NCBI RefSeq assembly: GCF_009727055.1
Contig: NC_052354.1
Coordinates: 1,136,086 to 1,200,085 of the forward strand
DNA: 64,000 nt
Direction of reading: 5' to 3'
Source of the DNA: Benincasa hispida
Lineage: Eukaryota > Streptophyta > Magnoliopsida > Cucurbitales > Cucurbitaceae
Part shown: piece by piece, positions 1-11,300 of the stretch
Layout of the letters: every line of letters starts with the position of its first letter
Numbering within the stretch: the first letter of the stretch is position 1
Notes under the pieces: model-generated
The model's database searches: none
What the model was told of the DNA's origin: nothing
What the model saw: only the letters and a program-made list of their open reading frames with translations
Made by a program: the position numbers and the translations under genes

Positions 1-2753
1 TTTTTTTTTTTTTTTAAATTCTGAAATCTTTAGAACATTAGAAACTCAGAATAAAAAAACAAAAGGTTTCTTCCAACGCCTATCTATGGTACCTAACTTG
101 GTTACATAAATCTCAATAGGATTGGAAGATTGGTCAAGAGTGGACTTTTAAGTCATTTAGAAGATAACTCTTTACCTCCATGTGAATCCTATCTTGAAGG
201 AAAGATGACCAAGAGATCTTTTTCAGGAAAAGATCTCAGAGCCGAAGTACCCTTAGAGCTTGTACATTTGGACCTTTGTGGACCAATGAATATCAAGGCT
301 TGAGGTGGGTATGAATATTTCATCAGTTTTATTGATGATTATTCAAGGTATGGTCATGTTTACCTGCTTCATCACAAGTCTGATTCTCTTGAAAAGTTCA
401 AAGAATAAAAGGCTGAAGTTGAGAATGAATTAGGTAAAACAATAAAGACACTTCGATCAGATCGAGGTGGAAAGTATATGAACATATGAATTCAAGACTA
501 TTTGATAGAAAATGGGATCAAGTCACAACTCTCTACACCTAGTATGCCTCAACAGAACAATGTATCAGAAAGAAGAAACCGAACCTTATTAGATATGGTT
601 CACTCTATGATGAGCTATGCTCAATTGCCTGATTCCTTTTAGAGATATGCACTTGAATTTATTGTCCATATTTTGAACAACATTCCCTCTAAAAGTGTTT
701 CAGAAACGCCTTATGAGCTACGGAAAGGGCGTCAAAGTAGTTTACGTCACTTTAGAATTTGGGGTTGCCCAACACATGTGTTGGTACAGAATCCCAAGAA
801 GTTGGAACATCGTTCAAATTTATGCCTATTTGTAGGTTATCCAAAGGAAACAAAGGGTGGTCTGTTTTATCATCCTCAAGAAAACAAGGTATTTGTATCA
901 ACAAATGCTACATTCTTAGAGAAAGACCACATTAGAAATCATCAACCATGTAGTAAAATAGTGTTGAAAGAAATTTCAAAAGATGCTACAGATAGAGCTA
1001 GTTCATTTACTAAAGTAGTAGATAAAACTAGTACATCTGGTCAGTCACATCTTTCTCAAGAGTTGAGAATGCCTCGACATAGTGGGAGGATTATTCATAA
1101 GCCTGACCGTTAGTTAGGTTTAACAGAAACACAAGTCATCATATCTGATGATGGCATAGAGGATCTATCGACCTATAAACAAGCGATGAAAGATGTGGAT
1201 CGAGATTAGTGGGTCAAAGCCATGGACCTCGGAATGGAGTCTATGTACTTCAATTCTGTCTGGAAACTTGTAGATCAACCAAATGATATAAAACCAATTG
1301 GTTGTAAGTGGATCTACAAGAGAACGAGACCAAGCCGGTAAAGTACAGACTTTTAAGGCTCGACTTGTGGCAAAGGGTTATACCCACAGAGAAGGAGTGG
1401 ACTATGAAGAAACTGTCTCTCCCATTGCCATTATACTTTTATCCATTGCCACCTTTTATGACTATGAAATTTGGTAGATGAATGTCAAACAGCCTTTCTA
1501 AACGGCGATCGTGAAGAGAGTATCTATATGGCTCAACCAGAGGGGTTTATTGCACAGGGTCAAGAACAAAAGGTTTGTAAGCTTCAAAAATCCATTTATG
1601 GGTTGAAACAAGCTTCTAGATCCTGGAATATAAGNNNNNNNNNNNNNNNNNNNNNNNNNNNNNNNNNNNNNNNNNNNNNNNNNNNNNNNNNNNNNNNNNN
1701 NNNNNNNNNNNNNNNNNNNNNNNNNNNNNNNNNNNNNNNNNNNNNNNNNNNNNNNNNNNNNNNNNNNNNNNNNNNNNNNNNNNNNNNNNNNNNNNNNNNN
1801 NNNNNNNNNNNNNNNNNNNNNNNNNNNNNNNNNNNNNNNNNNNNNNNNNNNNNNNNNNNNNNNNAGATTTAGGAAATGCACAGTATATTCTTGGGATCCA
1901 AATTGTTCGAAATCGCAAGAATAGGACACTAGCCATGTCTCAAGCATCTTATATAGACAAAATGTTGTCTAGATATAAAATGCAGAATTCCAAAAAGGGT
2001 TTGTTGCCTTTCAGACATGGAATTCATCTGTCAAAAAGAAAATGTCCTAAGACAGCTCAAGAAGTTGAGGATATGAGAAATATTCCCTATGCCTCCGCAG
2101 TTGGAAGCCTGATGTATGCAATGTTATGTACTAAACCTGACATATGCTACTCAGTAGGGATCATCAGTAGATACCAGTCTAATCCTGGACTTGATCATTG
2201 GACTGCCGTTAAGAACATCTTAAAGTATCTCAAGAGAACTAGGGACTATATACTCGTGTATAGTGCTAAGGATCTGATCCTTACTGGATACACTGACTTT
2301 GATTTCCAAATTGATAAAGATGCTAGAAAGTCTACAACTGGATCAGTGTTCACTCTTAACGAAGGAGCAGTAGTGTGGAGAAGCATAAAACAGACCAGTA
2401 TAGCTGACTCCACAATGGAAGCTGAATACGTAGCTGCTTGCGAAGCAGCAAAAGAAGCAGTATGGCTGAGGAAATTCTTGACAGATTTGGAAGTTGTTCC
2501 AAATATGCATCTACCCATCACCTTGTATTGTGACAACAGCGGTGCAGTTTCAAATTCGAAAGAACCTCGAAGCCATAAACAGGGAAAGCACATCGAACGC
2601 AAGTATCACCTTATTCAGGAAATCGTACATCATGGTGATGTTGTAGTGACCCAGATACCTTCTAAGCAAAACATTGCTGATCCTTTTACAAAAACCCTCA
2701 CGGCTAAAGTTTTTTAGAGTCACCTACAGAGTTTAGGTCTACGGTGTTTCTAA
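1..2753 (+). pseudogene. Ty1/copia pol remnant (pre-integrase, integrase, RT, RNase H), copy A
   Basis: Polyprotein of a copia LTR retrotransposon; it would integrate and reverse transcribe the element. Reading left to right there is a degraded GAG-pre-integrase zone (about 60-200), an integrase core with the GKMTKRSF and LELVHLDLCGP stretches (about 200-640; QQNNVSERRNRTLL keeps the third catalytic Glu), an integrase C-terminal part that is open from 673 to 1113, reverse transcriptase from about 1180, and RNase H with TGYTDFDF and DSTMEAEYVA (1935-2716). It is broken by stops near 301, 406, 487, 642, 1207 and 2716 and by frameshifts around 1320-1450. The RT catalytic YxDD lies inside the assembly gap at 1635-1864; the related copy at 13.7-16.2 kb has about 186 bases at that place. 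The left end lies outside the window. The copia call is secure and the copy is dead. Confidence 0.93.
1635..1864. other. Assembly gap (230 N)
   Basis: A run of N inside the reverse transcriptase of copia copy A. The homologous stretch in the copy at 15150-15335 is about 186 bases and holds the YIDD catalytic motif, so the gap size is roughly right and the RT active site of copy A is unseen. Confidence 0.99.
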
Positions 2754-2761
2754 ACTAGGAC

Positions 2762-3028
2762 AAGTGGGAGATTATGTTGGGCGTGAATGTCCTAGTTTAT
2801 TGTATTCATATGTTTATTGTACTCATATGTAATATTAATTTCTCACAGTAAAATTCAGCATCGTTTGATCCTATTAGGAGTTTTAGTCCAAGTGGGAGAT
2901 TATGTTGGGCGTGAATGCCCTAGTTTATTGTATTCATATGTTTATTGTACTCATATGTTATATTAATTTCTCATAGTTAAATTCAGCATCGTTTGATCCT
3001 ACTAGGAGTTTTGGTCCAAGTGGGAGTT
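2762..3028 (+). repeat. Tandem 128-bp unit carrying the polypurine tract of copia copy A
   Basis: The purine tract AAGTGGGAG occurs at 2762, 2890 and 3018, exactly 128 bases apart. The sequence between (ATTATGTTGGGCGTGAATG then TTATTGTATTCATATG) is duplicated almost perfectly. The third tract abuts the LTR start at 3029, so it is the functional plus-strand primer site by position. The related element ending at 16353 has only one unit. Confidence 0.9.
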
Positions 3029-3627
3029 TGTTGGATTTTATGTCCTAAAACTCGTAGTTTGTAATATCATATTCTTGTTTAATAAAGCTGTTATTAAAAA
3101 TCTTTAGTAAATTTAAATTTTATATTCATGAATTCCATAAACTAAGGTTCCGAGGCTACTAAGTGTAATTTTGAACTTTATGTAGTGACATAAATGTGGA
3201 TCAAGTTCAAATATATAGCCAAAATGGTCTATAGTATATGAATAAGGTTGGGGCCTTATTCTGGGGACACTATGGATGCGACCCACTTTGTAGTTAGTAC
3301 AAACGATGTGATCCTGAATCGTTCATAGATATGTGAGTGGAGGCATCCTATGTAATGAGTTTACATAAGACTGAACTTTTTACGTTCTAAATGTCGTTTT
3401 ATGTATAAAACTGACCATTTTGTTAATTGATGACCTAGGTAACTTAATCTTAGTCCTAAGCTAACTATGAACTTCTGTTCACTTGAAATTATCCTTAGAT
3501 CTGCATAGGTGAGGGCAGCTCATCATCGCTGGCCCAATAAGCCTCCCATTTCAGGGGTAAGATCAGATGGATAGCTGGGAACATAGGGTGCAAGATGGAA
3601 TTCACTCCTACCCGTTATAGGGATAGT
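3029..3627 (+). mobile_element. 3' LTR of copia copy A (family 1), cut by gap
   Basis: Starts TGTTGGATTTTATGTCC immediately after a polypurine tract, and matches the complete LTR at 16354-18292 from its first base. Only about the first 600 of roughly 1940 bases are present before the gap. The gap is 555 N, too short to hold the remaining LTR of about 1340 bases if its length is real. So either the LTR is truncated or the gap size is arbitrary. Confidence 0.9.
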
Positions 3628-4182
3628 NNNNNNNNNNNNNNNNNNNNNNNNNNNNNNNNNNNNNNNNNNNNNNNNNNNNNNNNNNNNNNNNNNNNNNNNN
3701 NNNNNNNNNNNNNNNNNNNNNNNNNNNNNNNNNNNNNNNNNNNNNNNNNNNNNNNNNNNNNNNNNNNNNNNNNNNNNNNNNNNNNNNNNNNNNNNNNNNN
3801 NNNNNNNNNNNNNNNNNNNNNNNNNNNNNNNNNNNNNNNNNNNNNNNNNNNNNNNNNNNNNNNNNNNNNNNNNNNNNNNNNNNNNNNNNNNNNNNNNNNN
3901 NNNNNNNNNNNNNNNNNNNNNNNNNNNNNNNNNNNNNNNNNNNNNNNNNNNNNNNNNNNNNNNNNNNNNNNNNNNNNNNNNNNNNNNNNNNNNNNNNNNN
4001 NNNNNNNNNNNNNNNNNNNNNNNNNNNNNNNNNNNNNNNNNNNNNNNNNNNNNNNNNNNNNNNNNNNNNNNNNNNNNNNNNNNNNNNNNNNNNNNNNNNN
4101 NNNNNNNNNNNNNNNNNNNNNNNNNNNNNNNNNNNNNNNNNNNNNNNNNNNNNNNNNNNNNNNNNNNNNNNNNNNNNNNNNN
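3628..4182. other. Assembly gap (555 N)
   Basis: A run of N between the 3' LTR of copia copy A and the minus-strand transposon ORF. The boundary between the two elements cannot be seen. Confidence 0.99.
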
Positions 4183-6108
4183 TCCACGGGAAGAAGTATT
4201 GGCCTCTCACACGGCCAACAAAACCTTGAATCTGCTTCACAAAGAGCTGGCTTACATCGATCGGAATGTCGTGCGCTATGTTGTATGTGGCCATGACTCG
4301 ATCCCTTGAAATTGTTTTGTCATGCATTGTTGGGATGAGTCGCCATTTCACCAAATAAACCCAAAGTCGCGCCTTTGGGAGCAGCTTGTTGGAGGCAAGG
4401 GTCCTAATGCCTATTAATGATACCGACCACTTGGTGCCCAGTTGCGTTAATACCTTCAGCGCATCCTCCATGTGCTCTTCTTCAGGATTATCAATTATCT
4501 TGTTACTCGGTGCTTTCGGGAGGTTCTTCAACTTATAGAGCTCATTGATGTCCTTTGCGCTGAATGACATTGCCCACCCTTCTTTGATCACCACATCTTC
4601 GGTGTCAAAGAGCTGGCCATGATAGAAGGCCCTCACTATCGTATGAATAATGATGGATGGACATTGGCAAAAAGTTTCCCACCCATGTTCCACCACTACG
4701 CTTGTGATTAGATCCGATAGTGGCGTCGACGCAGGGAAGAAGCCCATTTCCATCAACAGATCATCATTTTCTTTCTTGGTTGCTAGGCGCTTCTTGGTCG
4801 ATGCAAGCTCACTGCTCTCTGCTTTCGCTTTGCCCTTGTCTTGAGCAGACGCAAGGCGAGATTTTTGTCTTTGTTTTCGTTCCCTTTCCTTGCATTCCTC
4901 TTCTTTTTCTCTTTCCCATACTTCCACTTCTTTTCTCTTACTTTCTCTGGCATGCTGCACATTGGCTTTGCGACGTCTTTCCTTCTCCTCCTTTTCCTTC
5001 TTTTCTTATTCTTCTTCTTCTCTCATTTCTCTCTCAAACTGCTCTGAGGCAAGCAAAATGAGTTGCTCATCCTCGAGCCTTCTTCTTTCTTCTTTTGCGA
5101 CTCTTGCATTTTCATGGCAAACCTCCTCATCGTGGATTTTCCTAGCCAGATAACCTGATGCGATGACTTTGCGCGCACGTGACAATTTTTCTTTCTTCTC
5201 CTCTGCTTCTCTTTTTCTTTTCTCCTCTTTTTCTGCTATGCATTGAAAGAATAATGGGTCACTTGTGGACCCTTGTGATGCATTCTCCTTGCGATGCTGC
5301 ATAAGAGGAGTGATGTCAGGGTCTTCTCTGTTTTTAGACGCAACCAATCTGTTATGCGGTGATGAAACTTGTGGTTGCACTGATGCTCTAATTTGCGTTG
5401 ACATCCCCTCTTCCACCCTTTCAGTGGTTGATTCTCTGTCAAAACCTGGGCTTTCCGCCCTCTTCCTTTTTTCCTCATTCTTCAGGCGCTTCTCTTCTCG
5501 CCCGCGTTGTTTCTTTTCACTCTTCTTCTTTTCTTTCTTCTTCTTCTTCAACGAGGCAGTTTCTTCCACCTGTTTTTCTTTACTTTTTCTCTTGTTCTTC
5601 CCTTCGACCGTCCCTGGTTTCTTCTTCGCCCCTACAACCTCCAAAACGGCTCTGATGGGTCCCTCATTGGAGTCTGTTGGAACAGTCTCCTTAGGATCCG
5701 CAATGGCGAGGGCCATTCTTCGCGAAGCTTCCACCAACTCTTCCTTTGAAGGCAGGGCTGGTTTACAACTCCAGCTTTCGGTAACCCCCCCTCTCGTTCC
5801 AGATTGCTCAAAATACTCCCAAATACCTCCTTGTCGTCTCTTCGTTTCAGTTCGCTTTCAGTCGAAGGTACTGGGAGTTCCACCTCAGGTCTGGTGGCAA
5901 GGGCACTCTTCGTGCTCGGCCCCTCTCAGATGGTGAGTGGTTTGGCTACAGAGGTCTTTCACCGAGGTTTTTTGGCGATTCATTGGGAAGGCTTAAGCTG
6001 GGCAACGAGGTGACGGCTAGTAGCAAGCAAAGCCACCTCTCGTGCGGTGATGGGAGCTTGGGAAGGGGACGATGGTAGGGAAGATGAGTGTGAAGATTTT
6101 CCGGCCAT
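4183..6108 (-). pseudogene. Putative plant transposon protein (PF20167-like), broken
   Basis: Minus-strand ORF that I recognise as the plant transposon protein type with a charged coiled coil followed by a conserved globular domain. An ATG at 6108 starts MAGKSSHSSS and runs about 42 codons to a TGA at 5980. The frame PVPSTESELKRRDDKEVF near 5850-5880 is followed by a shift close to a C-run at 5785-5791, then a long Lys/Glu-rich coiled coil (5737-4870). A single in-frame TAA at 5006-5008 interrupts the coiled coil. The domain with VVEHGWETFCQCPS, VVIKEGWAMSFSAKDINELYKL and LGTKWSVSLIGIRTLASNKL lies at about 4750-4300, and the gap removes the C-terminus. Function is unknown; proteins of this type sit in Athila-like gypsy elements. 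A G-rich repeat lies upstream, as it lies downstream of the gypsy pol at 55.8 kb, so this is probably the third ORF of that family. Confidence 0.72.
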
Positions 6109-6870
6109 TTGCTTAGTTGAGTGAAAAAGTTAGGAAAATTTTGGTCTGAGGAAGGAAATCGGAAGGGTAATGGGTATGCAGAGAATTTCTTAGGGTTTCT
6201 TTCATGTAAGATGCAAATAAGCTCCTCGGTTGAAGAAGATGCAATTTATAGGTTGGGCTGTGATGGACCCAATGCTATCACTGTGTGGCAGGCCTCGGTA
6301 TTCCAAAAAGCCTGCCGCCATGCCCCTCCCATTATGATTTAGCAGAAAGAACGTCCTTTCGTTTGCTAAGTCATAATTTCCTTAGAAGCTGAAGTGATTC
6401 GACTCCCCCTCTCGCGAAGATTTTATCATTTTTTTCATTTTTCTTTAATCGGATGGGCATAATGTTAAGGTTTAATACAATGCATCCATTACTGCAAATG
6501 CATATTTGTGGAGGACGGGCACAACGTATGCATTAGCGCAACACACCCCTCAACGCAACATATTTCTGGAGGATGGGCGCACGGTATTTCTACTAGCGCA
6601 ACACTACCTTCGACATAGTGCGTATTTGCTGAGGATGGGTGCAATGTACATACGCGCGCAACTCATCTGTCAACACAACACGTTTGTGGAAGACGGGTGC
6701 TATCTATCATCGCAAGATACACCCGCCAAAGCAATGCATACCGGATGTTATTTATGATTTCATCGACATCGAAATGCTTAACCCAAAACCAAATTGATAA
6801 GACGTTGCAGTGTTTATTTTTTATTTATTTTTTTTTGTAATAATCATTCACAAAATTTAGGATCAATGCA
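6109..6870 (-). repeat. Non-coding region with degenerate GAGGATGGGCGCAACA repeat (6500-6740)
   Basis: No gene seen. About 6500-6740 holds four or five imperfect units of roughly 50-60 bases: TGGAGGA(C/T)GGGC(A/G)CAA, then a short A/T-rich spacer, then GCGCAACACACCCCTCAACG. The same units recur at about 55290-55470 beside the Athila-like pol. That links this block and the ORF at 4183-6108 to that gypsy family. Confidence 0.7.
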
Positions 6871-8245
6871 TGTTGGATTTTATGTCATAAAACTCGTAGT
6901 TTGTAAATTGATAAACATATTCTGTTTTGTTTTTCGATAAAACTGTTATTGAAATTGTAATATTGATTCCAATAAACTAAGGTCCTGAAGCTATGTAATG
7001 TAGTTTGAACTTTATATAGTGACATAAATGTGGATCAATTCCAATATATAGTCAAAATGGTTTATAGTATATGAATAAGGTTGGCCGCCTTATTCTGGGG
7101 ACACTATGGATGCGGCCCACTTTGTAGTTTGTACAAACGATGTGATCCTGAATCATTTTTATAGAGATATGTGAGTGAGGGCATCCTATGCAATGAGTTT
7201 GCATAAGACTAAACCATGAAATAGTCACTTTCACGTTATAAATGCAGTTTTATGTATAAAACTGACTATTTCGTTAATTGATGACCTAGGTAACTTAATC
7301 TTAATCCTGAGCTAACTATGAACTCCTGTTCATCAGAATTATCCTTAGATTTGCATAGATGAGGGCAGCTCATCATCGCTGGCCCAATAAGCCTCCCATT
7401 TCAGGCATAAGATCGGGTGGATAGCAGGGAACATAGGGTGCAAGATGGAATTCACTCCTACCCATTATAAGGATAGTAGATAGGTTATTCCCTTTAGTAT
7501 TGAATCTAGTTCTTGATCAAGGGGCCCTACCCTCTCCTTTGCCCGAGAAGGGTTCGGTTTATAGGTTGGACCTTAAACCAATTGTTCATTAGAGGATCAG
7601 TGGAACATAAGAAATAAGATGTAGTCTCGGGGGTAAAACGGTTTTTATGACCGAGCCGAGATTACGAACAACCTGTGAAGAATTAGCTTACTAATTATGG
7701 TTATATCAGATGGACAGAAATATATCTACAGTGAGAGGAGTACAATTACAGGACTTTAGTGGAATGACCCATTAGTTAACGAATGTTGATTAGCTCCGTC
7801 TAAAGAGTTTAGCCGGTTAATCTCGAATTTTCGGAGCCCATGATCTGTAGGTCCATAGGTTCCCCTGCTAGTTCATATGGAATAAACTTAAAACAGTATG
7901 ATAGAATAATTCAAATTGTTCGAATTAGGTGAAGAGAGAGAAATTGACAAGTATATGTGATATAGTAGTCGATTTTCAGTTTAAAGATACAACTTTAATA
8001 TTTAAATGTGATTTAAATATCAAGAAAATGAATACTTTCATATTCGGAAGCTCGGAAATAATGAAAATTGTCAAAGATGTAAAAAGTCAAAGAGTTGACT
8101 TTTGACTTTGAAAAGTCAAACTTTGACTGACCTTATATTCAAATGTGATTTGAATTTCGAGAAAATGAATGCGGATTCATGCTCGGGAGGTCAAAATTAG
8201 TCAACACGGAAAAAATCATAAAAAGTCAAAATGTTGACTTTTTAG
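6871..8245 (+). mobile_element. Copia LTR, family 1, cut by gap
   Basis: Begins TGTTGGATTTTATGTCATAA at 6871 and follows the 16354-18292 LTR throughout, including the block TTCATTAGAGGATCAGTGG at about 7585 and the TTGAC/GTCAA-rich zone at 8082-8245. The matching LTR has about 592 bases left after this point, which would fit in the 760 N that follow. No purine tract precedes it and a leader-like region follows the gap, so it is likely a 5' LTR or a solo LTR. Confidence 0.88.
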
Positions 8246-9005
8246 NNNNNNNNNNNNNNNNNNNNNNNNNNNNNNNNNNNNNNNNNNNNNNNNNNNNNNN
8301 NNNNNNNNNNNNNNNNNNNNNNNNNNNNNNNNNNNNNNNNNNNNNNNNNNNNNNNNNNNNNNNNNNNNNNNNNNNNNNNNNNNNNNNNNNNNNNNNNNNN
8401 NNNNNNNNNNNNNNNNNNNNNNNNNNNNNNNNNNNNNNNNNNNNNNNNNNNNNNNNNNNNNNNNNNNNNNNNNNNNNNNNNNNNNNNNNNNNNNNNNNNN
8501 NNNNNNNNNNNNNNNNNNNNNNNNNNNNNNNNNNNNNNNNNNNNNNNNNNNNNNNNNNNNNNNNNNNNNNNNNNNNNNNNNNNNNNNNNNNNNNNNNNNN
8601 NNNNNNNNNNNNNNNNNNNNNNNNNNNNNNNNNNNNNNNNNNNNNNNNNNNNNNNNNNNNNNNNNNNNNNNNNNNNNNNNNNNNNNNNNNNNNNNNNNNN
8701 NNNNNNNNNNNNNNNNNNNNNNNNNNNNNNNNNNNNNNNNNNNNNNNNNNNNNNNNNNNNNNNNNNNNNNNNNNNNNNNNNNNNNNNNNNNNNNNNNNNN
8801 NNNNNNNNNNNNNNNNNNNNNNNNNNNNNNNNNNNNNNNNNNNNNNNNNNNNNNNNNNNNNNNNNNNNNNNNNNNNNNNNNNNNNNNNNNNNNNNNNNNN
8901 NNNNNNNNNNNNNNNNNNNNNNNNNNNNNNNNNNNNNNNNNNNNNNNNNNNNNNNNNNNNNNNNNNNNNNNNNNNNNNNNNNNNNNNNNNNNNNNNNNNN
9001 NNNNN
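8246..9005. other. Assembly gap (760 N)
   Basis: A run of N between the family 1 LTR and a GC-rich leader-like sequence. It could hold the last 592 bases of the LTR plus a primer binding site. Confidence 0.99.
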
Positions 9006-10330
9006 CTGCTCCCAGACCCGACCCGCCAGCCCGAGCGCTCCGACTCGGATTTCTCACACGCGCGCCTGGCTCGCACGCCTGCCTCTGCCCATCCGACCCG
9101 CGCGTCTGCTCCACTTCATGCAACCTTGCGCGCCTATCCGCCAGCCTGCCTATGACTCGTGCACCCATGCTCCGACCTGCTCCGCGACCCGCACGCCCAC
9201 GCCTCCGTTGACCGTGCCAACATGCATTGACCAACCAGTTTAAATGGTCTGGACCGATCCATTTGACCTGGTTGAGCTCGTTTGACCGGTTCAACTTGGT
9301 TTTTGGTGTTTTTAGGCTGGTTCGAGTGGTTTCTGAACGGTTCCAAATGGTTCAAATTGTTTGAAGCCAGTTCCGGGAAACTGGTTGTTGATTTTTGTAA
9401 TAAATTAGTTATTTGTTTGTTTTTAATGACAAAGTCTGTCCACTTTAGTGTTGTTTACCTATTATGCATATGATTATAATGTTGTTTGATTATGTGTGCA
9501 TATAGTATGCCATATAGTTTTAAAACCCCATCATAGGAAAAGCATGTGACATGCATTTGTTATATCTTATAAGTGTTATAAAATATATACTATGCATGCT
9601 TAGTTTTAATATAAGTGTATATTAAAGCATGTTTGATTGAAGGAAGCATGTTATAGATGAATGCTCTAGGGTTATAATTGTTATACTTTATTTTATAATT
9701 GTTATAAAATAACTTAGACTTCTAAAATCTATAACAAAGATAAAAAGCATGCTCACTTAGGGTTAACCATTAAGCAATCCCATTTTTCATAGAAAAATAG
9801 GTCGATATCTTGTAAAACCGAAGTTACAAGAAAACTCACCCGACAAGATCTTGGCAAAAAGTCAGATAAGATGACTAAGGTTGAAGGTTTTTAAGTTGAT
9901 GGTTCACGAAACACCTATTACCTGGAGATCGAGCCAACGTATGAGTTAGGTTAAACCGGTTTTATGAGCATGCATGAGCGGTGTGAGGTAATAAAATTTG
10001 TTTATCACATAGACATCGTAGGTTAAAAATCTAGTATAAAAGTTATACTCGGATGAATCACCTAGACTTAGGATATGTTTAGTTAGCTGAAATATATCGC
10101 TAAGTATTTTATACCCTAACCGTCTAGAACACTTTAGCTGGAGAGAAGTAATGTACTTTTAGCTCTAGTGTCACTAAGAGTTCACACCGTGAGATTCATG
10201 CTTGGCTTTGGGCCACCCTGGGAGTGGAAAACACCAACCAAGGAGAGACTGCATTGCGTGAGCCTGATGGGGTCGGAGATGGGAATCGGGATGTCCCAAG
10301 CAAAGCCCATCATGGATCAAAGGGTAGGTA
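9006..10330 (+). mobile_element. Copia leader-like region (non-coding)
   Basis: No gene seen. 9006-9230 is very GC-rich (GCGCGCC and CCCGAC runs) and 9230-9410 is full of GGTTC/GGTT words. About 9420-9620 (TTTTAAAACCC, then TATAAGTGTTATAA) and about 9780-10230 (AGTTCACACCGTGAGAT near 10178) parallel about 20840-21010 and 21470-21870, which lie between a tRNA-Met primer site and a copia gag. This is therefore probably the untranslated leader of another copy, with gag missing. Confidence 0.6.
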
Positions 10331-11300
10331 ATCGGCGATGGGCGTTCGGGCGTGGCCTATGATGAAAAGCGGACCGGTCGGTGTTTGGCATGCCCAAGCT
10401 ATCCTGGGTTGCGCCGACCGTATCGTGTGCATGCCAAGCGCCTCGTGTGCTGGGTTGGCGTGGCGCGCCCAAGGGTGCACATCAAAAAGCTCTTTGGAGG
10501 TTAGTGAATGTCCCTTGCAGCTAGCGCCAGGTTGCGCGCCAACGTCATCCACTGTCTCCGTGAAGGCGGCGCGCTGGCCATGCCACTCCGGCTCGCCCGT
10601 GCGCCCCCCCACGCCACACCTCTACACGCCCGTGCGCGCGGCCCACCGCCCACCGCTAGCTGCTCGTGACCGTTGAGCGCAAGGCGCCGCCCACGCCACC
10701 CGATAAGGCCTGTCCCGCACCGTGCGCGCTCATGCCCCATCGCACTCATCCCTGCCCGCCGTGCGCGCGCCCGCACGCCCACATCTGCTTCGGCATACCG
10801 TTTGCGCGCAGTCCACGCCCACCCTGCTCAGCCTCGTTTGTTCTGTCGGGCCCGCAAGCCCCACACGCCATCACAGCTACACATTTTTTTGGATGTATGA
10901 TCTGCTCGAACGTCGCCGCGTTCAAGCCCCACGCCACCTGCTTGCCCGTGCCGCGCCCACGCCCAGCCCATGTTCCCCTGCTCGCGCTGCTGCCTCGCGC
11001 TAACCATTTTCGCATGTCTTGTATATCGCACGCACCACCCCGCACCTGTGCGAGCGCCCATGACACTCAGCCCCTACCACGGGGCCGTGCATGCCCCATA
11101 CCTACCTCAGCCCCACCCATCGTCGCTCCAATCTCACCCCAGCACCCTTCGCCGAGTCGCAGCCCATGCCCTCAACCATCCCTCGAGCACCACGTCATGC
11201 CCGCCTTGCCATGTGCCATTGCCCACCTGAAACAGCCATGCCACCGAGTGACTGACCGCACCATTACACTAGCATTTGTGCACGGACATGCATCCACCCT
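10331..11300. other. GC-rich low-complexity island
   Basis: A roughly 1 kb block rich in GCGCGCCC, CCCACGCC and CGCGCCC words, in a window that is otherwise AT-rich. Long open frames here (for example 10666-11304) come from the absence of A/T-rich stops. They have Pro/Ala/Arg/His-rich low-complexity products in both directions and no domain I recognise, so I do not call them genes. It continues the leader-like region, suggesting a GC-rich insert within a retroelement leader. Confidence 0.6.

Noticed and set aside
4720..5936. Plus-strand Ser/Phe/Leu-rich frames opposite the coiled-coil ORF
   Set aside because: Shadows of the Glu/Lys-rich minus-strand coding sequence.
3608..9294. Long open frames spanning runs of N (3608-4960, 8179-9294 on both strands)
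   Set aside because: They are open only because N is read through. The part at 4183-4960 is real and is kept as the transposon ORF; the rest is not coding.
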